Part shown: one piece after another, positions 1 through 4,691 of the stretch
How the letters are laid out: every line of letters starts with the position of its first letter
How positions within the stretch are numbered: the stretch's first letter is position 1
Source of the DNA: an uncultured Flammeovirgaceae bacterium
GTDB lineage: Bacteria > Bacteroidota > Bacteroidia > Cytophagales > Cyclobacteriaceae
Direction: 5' to 3'
Assembly (NCBI GenBank): GCA_946480685.1
Contig: CAMLLI010000181.1
Coordinates: 1-7,535, forward strand
DNA length: 7,535 bases
Program-made: the position numbers and the translations under genes
The notes under the pieces: model-generated
What the model saw: the letters and a program-made list of their open reading frames with translations, nothing else
Told to the model about the DNA's origin: nothing
Database searches by the model: none

Positions 1-281
1 AGTTCTTCTCCATCGGTGGAAAGTTTGAAGTGCTTGATGCAAGCGAGCGATCACTCTGTATGTTAAAAGGAAAATGGACGAGCTGGGATTTCAAATTTGT
101 TTCGGCCGATAATAAAGAGTTTGCTACAGTAACAAAGCAATGGTCTGGTCTTGGTAAAGAGCTCTTTACTTCTGCCGATAACTATGTTCTGCAGATAAGT
201 TCTGAAGTACCGGAAAATCATCCGCTTCGTCAGCTTATACTTGCAGCTGTTATGTGTATCGATTTTGTTTTGAAAGAGTAA
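1..281 (+). CDS. Phospholipid scramblase-related protein, C-terminal part
   Basis: This reading frame is already open at the left edge (first complete codon at 3, FFSIGGKFEV) and ends at TAA 279-281, so only about 92 C-terminal residues are visible. The GTG at 30 is an internal valine codon, not a start. The visible part resembles the scramblase/LURP-one-related fold: a GKWTSWDFKF strand pair, then FATVTKQWSGLGKELFTSADNY in which the K-W-G-KE-FT-ADNY pattern is typical, then a hydrophobic C-terminal helix LRQLILAAVMCIDFVLKE matching the buried helix that ends scramblases (ILAA...IDF..E). In eukaryotes these proteins are linked to calcium-dependent lipid scrambling. In bacteria the function is unproven, so the name is a family label only. 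The upstream context is cut off. Family assignment is from recalled patterns, fairly confident; activity is unknown. Confidence 0.75.
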   Translation, partial: FFSIGGKFEVLDASERSLCMLKGKWTSWDFKFVSADNKEFATVTKQWSGLGKELFTSADNYVLQISSEVPENHPLRQLILAAVMCIDFVLKE

Positions 282-301
282 TATATATTGGGTACCCATG
301 G

Positions 302-340
302 CGTGCCGGAACGCTCCATCTGGCACGTCTATAAATATTT
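302..340 (+). terminator. Possible terminator hairpin after the scramblase-like gene
   Basis: CGTGCC (302-307) pairs with GGCACG (322-327) around a 14-nt loop that can itself fold weakly. It starts 20 nt after the stop codon of the upstream gene. The tail (TCTATAAATATTT, 328-340) is AT-rich but has no continuous T run, so intrinsic termination is only possible. It could also be a 3'-end stabilising stem. Confidence 0.35.
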
Positions 341-353
341 AATATCTTGCGCA

Positions 354-381
354 GCGAAAAAATGATCTATACTTTTTTCGC
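354..381. repeat. Perfect 9-bp inverted repeat just upstream of dgt
   Basis: GCGAAAAAA (354-362) and TTTTTTCGC (373-381) are exact reverse complements separated by 10 nt (TGATCTATAC), ending 14 nt before the dgt ATG. The G/C pairs are on the outside and the A/T pairs inside, which is not terminator-like. It overlaps the region where the dgt promoter should lie (a TTG at 347-349 is followed 20 nt later by TACTTTTT at 370-377, a 7 of 8 match if read as TAnnTTTG with the last base wrong). It may be an operator or a 5'-leader hairpin; chance in an AT-rich spacer is also possible. Confidence 0.35.
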
Positions 382-395
382 TCTTTAAACTTTTC

Positions 396-1715
396 ATGAA
401 CTGGCAATCTCTTCTTTCTTCCCAACGTTCGGGTTCCAAACCAACTTCTTCAGAAGCTTCGCGCAGTGCTTTTGAGCAGGATTACGATCGTATTATTTTC
501 TCGCATCCTTTCAGAAGACTGCAAGATAAAACGCAGGTGCACCCGCTGCCGGAGCACGACTTTGTGCATACGCGTTTAACGCACTCACTCGAAGTTTCGA
601 GTGTAGGCAGGTCGTTGGGGCGCAAAGCCGGAGAAGTGATTATGCAGCGCCACCCGGAGTTGAAAGATAAATTTTCGTTGTTTGATTTCGGTGCCATTGT
701 AGCGGCAGCATCACTTGCACATGATCTTGGCAATCCTCCGTTTGGACATGCCGGTGAAGATTCTCTTTCTGATTTTTTCCTCGAGAATTCTCAAGGGAGA
801 TCTTTTCAATCTAAAGTGACAGACGCTGAGTGGAACGACTTGATAAAGTTTGAAGGTAATGCCCAGGGCTTCCGCATCATCAACAGTAATCAATACGGGC
901 TCAAGTTAACACAGGCAACGCTTGGAGCTTTCACAAAATATCCTTGTCCTGCCTTGTTCCCGGGTCGTGATAAATCGAAGAAGAGTCAGAAGAAGTTCGG
1001 CTTCTTCCAATCGGAGAAAGATATATTCGCAGCTACCGCCACTCAACTGGAGTTAATACCCGTTGCTGCCGATGCATGGGTTCGTCACCCCTTAACATTC
1101 CTGGTAGAAGCAGCCGATGACATTTGCTATAGCATTATCGACCTGGAAGATGGTTGTCGCATGGGCCTCGTACCGTATAGAGATACCGTTGAACTGTTGG
1201 CCAACATTCTAAAAGATAATTTCAAACCTGAGAAGCTCGACAAGATCAGCGGGCAGAATGAACGCATCGGTGTATTGCGCGCCATGACAATCAATAAACT
1301 GGTAGAGGAATGCACCGAAGTTTTTCTGGCGCACGAACAGGAAATCATGAACGGTACATTCGATAAAGCGCTTGCCGATCATTGTTCTTCCAAAGATGCA
1401 CTCGAAAAGATCAGCACTATATCTGTTGACAAAATATACCGCGCCCGTCACGTAGTAGAGATCGAAGCTTCGGGTCACGAAGTGTTGCCGGGCTTGCTAC
1501 AGGAGTTTGTTACAGCCGGTGAGCACATCATGAAAAAATCATCGTCACGCAAGTATAAAAACCTGTCGCTGCTGTTGCCGGTAGAAATGCGTGCTGAGAT
1601 AGAAAAGCAGGTAAGTACCTATGAGATGTTGCGCATTGTGCTGGATTTTGTTTCCGGCCTCACTGACCGCCATGCGCTTTCGCTGTACCGAAGAATAAAA
1701 GGTATAGCGCTGTAA
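396..1715 (+). CDS. dgt: Deoxyguanosinetriphosphate triphosphohydrolase (dGTPase)
   Basis: HD-superfamily phosphohydrolase expected to convert dGTP to deoxyguanosine and inorganic triphosphate in the cytoplasm, helping control dNTP pools. The 439 residues carry the family hallmarks in order: RRLQDKTQV near 40-48, HTRLTHSLEV with H63, the HD pair AHDLGNPPFGHAGE with H109-D110 and H118, FEGNAQG at 152-158, and HPLTFLVEAADDICYSIIDLEDG with the distal Asp at 241/242. The predicted metal ligands H63, H109, D110 and D241 are thus all present. The C-terminus (DFVSGLTDRHALSLYRRIKG) matches the conserved end of this family, so the protein looks complete; it is shorter than the about 505-residue E. coli Dgt, as in other Bacteroidota-type members. 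The ATG at 396 is chosen because an in-frame TGA lies at 363-365 with no other good start between. No Shine-Dalgarno is visible. It stands alone, 114 nt after the scramblase-like gene and convergent with the small minus-strand gene. Some dGTPases act in phage defence, but nothing nearby supports that role here. Confidence 0.95.
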   Translation: MNWQSLLSSQRSGSKPTSSEASRSAFEQDYDRIIFSHPFRRLQDKTQVHPLPEHDFVHTRLTHSLEVSSVGRSLGRKAGEVIMQRHPELKDKFSLFDFGAIVAAASLAHDLGNPPFGHAGEDSLSDFFLENSQGRSFQSKVTDAEWNDLIKFEGNAQGFRIINSNQYGLKLTQATLGAFTKYPCPALFPGRDKSKKSQKKFGFFQSEKDIFAATATQLELIPVAADAWVRHPLTFLVEAADDICYSIIDLEDGCRMGLVPYRDTVELLANILKDNFKPEKLDKISGQNERIGVLRAMTINKLVEECTEVFLAHEQEIMNGTFDKALADHCSSKDALEKISTISVDKIYRARHVVEIEASGHEVLPGLLQEFVTAGEHIMKKSSSRKYKNLSLLLPVEMRAEIEKQVSTYEMLRIVLDFVSGLTDRHALSLYRRIKGIAL

Positions 1716-1728
1716 CGATATACTTGAC

Positions 1729-1772
1729 AAAATAAAAGAGTTGTTTCAGCACTTTCCCTGTACTGAAACAAC
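1729..1772 (-). terminator. Hairpin terminator for the small minus-strand gene, possibly shared with dgt
   Basis: GTTGTTTCAG (1740-1749) and CTGAAACAAC (1763-1772) are perfect 10-bp complements with a 13-nt loop. Read on the minus strand, the stem is followed by CTCTTTTATTTTG, a T-rich tail, and begins 12 nt after the small gene's stop, which fits a rho-independent terminator. Read on the plus strand, 24 nt after the dgt stop, it is followed by CCCGAAGG with no T run, so it should work poorly for dgt. Confidence 0.7.
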
Positions 1773-1784
1773 CCCGAAGGAAGA

Positions 1785-1889
1785 CTAGTTTTTAGAAGCT
1801 TTCTTTGCTTGCTTTTCAGCGCGCTTTTCTTTCAAAGTTTTTGCGGGCTTCTTTTTAGTTTCCTTCCGTGCATCCTGTGATTTTGCCAT
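1785..1889 (-). CDS. Small lysine-rich basic protein, 34 residues, function unknown
   Basis: A minus-strand frame runs from ATG (1889-1887) to TAG (1787-1785). The protein begins MAKSQDARKETKKK, continues PAKTLKEKRAEK and ends QAKKASKN. It has 12 Lys and 2 Arg against 1 Asp and 3 Glu, six Ala, no aromatic residues and no Cys, so it is strongly basic and probably unstructured or helical, with no signal peptide or membrane segment. Support for it being real: an exact TAnnTTTG promoter box 24 nt upstream of the start, a perfect hairpin with T-rich tail just after the stop, and general resemblance to short MAK-starting, lysine-rich proteins I recall from Bacteroidota genomes. Nucleic-acid or ribosome association is a guess from charge alone. 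No clear Shine-Dalgarno precedes it, which is normal for this phylum. Confidence 0.75.
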   Translation of the reverse strand: MAKSQDARKETKKKPAKTLKEKRAEKQAKKASKN

Positions 1890-1912
1890 AGCTAGGTGAT
1901 TTTTATATTACT

Positions 1913-1920
1913 CAAAAATA
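1913..1920 (-). promoter_or_regulatory. Bacteroidota-type -7 box for the small basic protein gene
   Basis: On the minus strand the sequence TATTTTTG matches the TAnnTTTG consensus exactly. The expected start of transcription would lie near 1908, giving a leader of about 18 nt. The upstream -33 element is weak: GTTA lies 17 nt upstream in place of the usual TTG. Confidence 0.5.
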
Positions 1921-1961
1921 ATAAACGCCAGGTGTATAACCATTGGTTCCGATCAAACTTT

Positions 1962-2029
1962 AAACACCGGCCTCTTATGCCCTATACGGCAAGTGAAGAT
2001 CAAGCGTTGACGAGTCTCCGGTGTTTTTT
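1962..2029 (+). terminator. Structured element ending in a stem plus T6; terminator or possible small RNA
   Basis: AAACACCGG (1962-1970) pairs perfectly with CCGGTGTTT (2018-2026), and the T run continues to 2029. The 47 nt inside can form two short arms: TGCC/GGCA (1978-1981 with 1988-1991) and AGA-TCAA/TTGA-TCT (1997-2003 with 2007-2010 and 2015-2017), the latter abutting the outer stem, so a three-way junction is possible. No coding gene on this strand ends just before it; the nearest is dgt, 247 nt upstream. It could end a long dgt transcript or be the 3' end of a small non-coding RNA. No good promoter is visible immediately upstream. Confidence 0.4.
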
Positions 2030-2092
2030 ACCGTTCGTTCCACCGCAGCTCTTGTTGATTATATGTTAACCTCGGGGAAAGGCAAAATTGAT

Positions 2093-2100
2093 TAGCTTTG
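2093..2100 (+). promoter_or_regulatory. Bacteroidota-type -7 box for the RND/MMPL transporter gene
   Basis: TAGCTTTG matches TAnnTTTG exactly, 29 nt before the ATG at 2130, which would give a leader of roughly 23 nt. No well-placed TTG -33 element is seen; TTA at 2066-2068 is the nearest candidate at a 24-nt spacing. The box lies where the extended frame from TTG 2088 would be coding, which argues for the later start. Confidence 0.5.
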
Positions 2101-2129
2101 GCCCTTCTGAAACTTTGCAAGTATTGAAT

Positions 2130-4562
2130 ATGTGGAATAGGGTTGCTCAATTTATTATAAAGTACAGACTGGCACTGATCATTATTATTGGTCTGATCAC
2201 CATCGTGATGGGATATTTTGCCTCCAGAGTTCAAATGAGTTACGACTTTGCCAGAACGGTGCCGCTGGACGACCCCGATATGGTATTGCTTACCAAGTTC
2301 AAGCAACAGTTCGGAGAAGATGGGAACATCATTGCCGTTGGTGTGAAAGACAGCAATGTTTATAAAGTAGAGAACTTCAATGCGTACAGGCAACTGACGC
2401 GCGATATAAAAAACATAGAAGGTGTTAATGAAGTGGTGTCGCTGCCGGTGATCAAAATGATTTTGAAAGATACCGCGCAATCAAAGTTCTATCTTCAATC
2501 CATCTTCCCTGAAAAGATCAGCACACAGGCCGAGCTCGACAGTCTGATGGCCTTAACAGCAACACAGAAAGTATATATGGACCTGATCGTGAATTCACGA
2601 AACGGTGCTACCATGATGCTGGTGTCGGTGCAAAAAGAGTATATGAATTCATCCAAGCGCGAAGCGCTTGCGCAGTCGCTGCTGGATGCCGGTAAACGCT
2701 TTGAAGATCAAACCAAGATACAACTGCACTATGCGGGGCTTCCATTTATACGAACGCTGGTTGCAAACCAGGTGCGCAAAGAGATGCAGTTGTTTTTGTA
2801 TGCGTCTGCTTTTGTTACCGGGCTTATCATGTTCCTCTTCTTTAAATCGTTCCGCGCGGTAATCTTCTCGATGATCATCATTGGTATCGTGGTGGTGTGG
2901 ACGCTTGGGACACTGGCATTGTTTGGTTTCAAGATCACATTGTTAAGCGGTTTGATTCCTCCGGTAATTGTAACCATCGGTATAACCAACGCTATATACC
3001 TGCTCAATAAATATCACCTGGAGTTTGCCAAATCGAAAGATAAACTCAAGGCTATAGCAACGGTTGTACAGAAGATGGGCCTCGCCACGTTCTTAACAAA
3101 CCTTACTGTTGCCATCGGGTTCCTCACCCTTCTTTCAACAGACATTATTATTCTGCGCGAGTTTGGTATTGTAGCGGGTATAAATATCATGGTGTTATTC
3201 CTGGTGAGTCTGGTGATGATACCGAGTGTATTTTCATGGCTGCCTACACCTTCTGAAAAACACCTGCGTCACCTGAACTTTAAGATCATGGGTGGCTTTT
3301 TGAAACTGGTAGATCTGGCTGTGCATCGTAACCGCGTCATAATATATATAGTGTCGATGGTGGTGGCTATTGTTTCGGTTTATGGTATCCTTCAGCTTCG
3401 CTCCGTATCTTTTATGGTAGATGATATACCGGAGGAAAGCCAGATCAAGAAAGACCTCCACTTTTTTGAAGCAAACTTCAGCGGCATTATGCCCCTTGAG
3501 ATTGTGGTAGAATTTAAAACCAAGAAACGCAGACCAGTACTCGATGTAAAGAACATGCAGAAGGTTGATGAACTTGAAGCATTTCTTGATTCACTGCCGG
3601 AAGTTTCAAGGCCGGTGTCGGTGTTAAGTCTTATCAAAGCATCGAAGCAGGCGTTCTATAATAACAATCCCGATCGCTATACATTGCCGAGCAAGAGCGA
3701 AGGTGCTTTTATACTTCGCTATATGAAGGGGCAATCTGACAACAGCGGTTTGTTCAAATCATTTGTGGACAGCACGTTCACCAAAATGCGTATCTCCAGT
3801 CAGATCGCAGATATAGGCTCCGTTAAAATGGACTCGCTCGTTCACCATGTGATCGAACCACGCATGAATTCCATTTTTGTATCGACTGAAAAAGATTCTG
3901 TAAAGACTGCCGTTACCGGATCGACCAAGATCTTTATTAAGGGTAACAAATTCCTCATCGCCAATCTGCAGGAAAGTTTATTACTGGCGTTCCTCCTCAT
4001 TACACTTTCCATGGCCATACTTTTTGCCAACGTGCGCATGATCATCATTTCACTTATTCCGAATTTGTTGGCGCTGATGATCACAGCCGGACTGATGGGG
4101 TATTTTGATATACCACTGAAAGCGAGTACTGCGCTCATCTTTAGTATAACATTTGGTATCTCGGTTGATAACTCGATTCGTTTCCTCGCGAAGTATCGCC
4201 AGGAAATTTTATCAAACAACTTCTACATTCCTGTAGCGGTGAGCGAAGCCATTATGGAAACAGGCAAGAGCATCATCTATACTTCTGTGGTGTTGTTTGC
4301 CGGGTTTATCATTTTCACATTCTCTTCGTTCGGTGGCACCATCGCGCTGGGTCTGCTTACATCCGTAACGCTCATCATCTCTATGTTTACCAACCTGATT
4401 CTGTTGCCGGCACTGATCATGACATTCGATAAACCCAAAAAGAAGAAAGGCGATCACCAGCTCATTGATGAGTTTGACCATACATTTTACGGGGAATCAG
4501 AAGACGAAGAGATCGACCTCGACAAAATCAAAATTCACAACCGTCACTCCGCTGCCGAATAA
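2130..4562 (+). CDS. RND superfamily exporter, MMPL family (12 membrane segments)
   Basis: An inner-membrane transporter of the RND superfamily (MMPL/COG1033 type), probably driven by proton movement; substrate unknown, with lipids or hydrophobic compounds the usual suggestion for this group. From ATG 2130 (MWNRVAQFII) it is 810 residues. It shows the internal two-fold RND repeat: TM1 near 12-30, a periplasmic loop 31-221, TM2-6 between about 222 and 370, TM7 near 402-421, a second periplasmic loop to about 611, and TM8-12 from about 612 to 764. TM10 carries FGISVDNSIRFLAKYR with Asp680, the position of the proton-relay Asp in this superfamily. The matching TM4 segment IGITNAIYLLNKYH has Thr286 there instead. 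A charged tail of about 45 residues follows (KPKKKK, then ESEDEEIDLD). An upstream in-frame TTG at 2088 would add 14 residues, but a promoter box lies inside that extension. No membrane-fusion or outer-membrane partner gene is adjacent. Confidence 0.88.
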   Translation: MWNRVAQFIIKYRLALIIIIGLITIVMGYFASRVQMSYDFARTVPLDDPDMVLLTKFKQQFGEDGNIIAVGVKDSNVYKVENFNAYRQLTRDIKNIEGVNEVVSLPVIKMILKDTAQSKFYLQSIFPEKISTQAELDSLMALTATQKVYMDLIVNSRNGATMMLVSVQKEYMNSSKREALAQSLLDAGKRFEDQTKIQLHYAGLPFIRTLVANQVRKEMQLFLYASAFVTGLIMFLFFKSFRAVIFSMIIIGIVVVWTLGTLALFGFKITLLSGLIPPVIVTIGITNAIYLLNKYHLEFAKSKDKLKAIATVVQKMGLATFLTNLTVAIGFLTLLSTDIIILREFGIVAGINIMVLFLVSLVMIPSVFSWLPTPSEKHLRHLNFKIMGGFLKLVDLAVHRNRVIIYIVSMVVAIVSVYGILQLRSVSFMVDDIPEESQIKKDLHFFEANFSGIMPLEIVVEFKTKKRRPVLDVKNMQKVDELEAFLDSLPEVSRPVSVLSLIKASKQAFYNNNPDRYTLPSKSEGAFILRYMKGQSDNSGLFKSFVDSTFTKMRISSQIADIGSVKMDSLVHHVIEPRMNSIFVSTEKDSVKTAVTGSTKIFIKGNKFLIANLQESLLLAFLLITLSMAILFANVRMIIISLIPNLLALMITAGLMGYFDIPLKASTALIFSITFGISVDNSIRFLAKYRQEILSNNFYIPVAVSEAIMETGKSIIYTSVVLFAGFIIFTFSSFGGTIALGLLTSVTLIISMFTNLILLPALIMTFDKPKKKKGDHQLIDEFDHTFYGESEDEEIDLDKIKIHNRHSAAE

Positions 4563-4587
4563 GTTCGGTGGTTTCTTAAAATTATCC

Positions 4588-4612
4588 GGGAGGTCTGAAT
4601 ATCAGACCTCCC
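4588..4612 (+). terminator. Perfect 11-bp hairpin after the transporter gene
   Basis: GGGAGGTCTGA (4588-4598) and TCAGACCTCCC (4602-4612) pair without mismatch around ATA, starting 25 nt after the transporter's stop. The stem is stable, but the plus-strand tail CACAAAATTCTT lacks a T run, while the reverse reading is followed by GGATAATTTTAAG. It is best read as the transcript end or a 3'-protecting stem for the transporter mRNA, separating it from ileS. Confidence 0.6.
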
Positions 4613-4648
4613 CACAAAATTCTTACTACTTACTTTGTAATTCTAAGT

Positions 4649-4656
4649 TATCTTTG
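4649..4656 (+). promoter_or_regulatory. Bacteroidota-type -7 box for ileS
   Basis: TATCTTTG is an exact TAnnTTTG match, 35 nt before the ATG at 4692, predicting a leader of about 29 nt. A near match TTACTTTG lies at 4630-4637. No TTG sits at the expected -33 spacing. The leader is too short for a T-box riboswitch, and none is seen. Confidence 0.5.
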
Positions 4657-4691
4657 CGCTCTTATTCGAACGCAGACGCTAGTTTTTGAGC

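Noticed and set aside
989..1007. Inverted repeat GAAGAAG-TTCGG-CTTCTTC inside dgt
   Set aside because: It encodes part of the Lys-rich KKFGFF segment of the protein; codon content explains it and nothing indicates a regulatory role.
396..1715. dgt as part of a phage-defence island
   Set aside because: Neighbours are housekeeping-type genes, no mobile or defence genes are visible, and the composition is uniform.
2110..2117. Second promoter-like box AAACTTTG with a TTG 19 nt upstream (2088-2090)
   Set aside because: Spacing is good, but the first consensus base is wrong and the resulting leader would be only about 6 nt; the exact box at 2093-2100 is preferred.
2028..2480. Minus-strand open frame of 150 residues opposite the start of the transporter gene
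   Set aside because: It is His- and Gln-rich with no recognisable motif, and lies antisense to clearly conserved transporter coding sequence; a shadow frame.
4657..4691. T-box or other leader control of ileS
   Set aside because: The leader after the promoter box is only about 30 nt, with no T-box sequence and no antiterminator fold.
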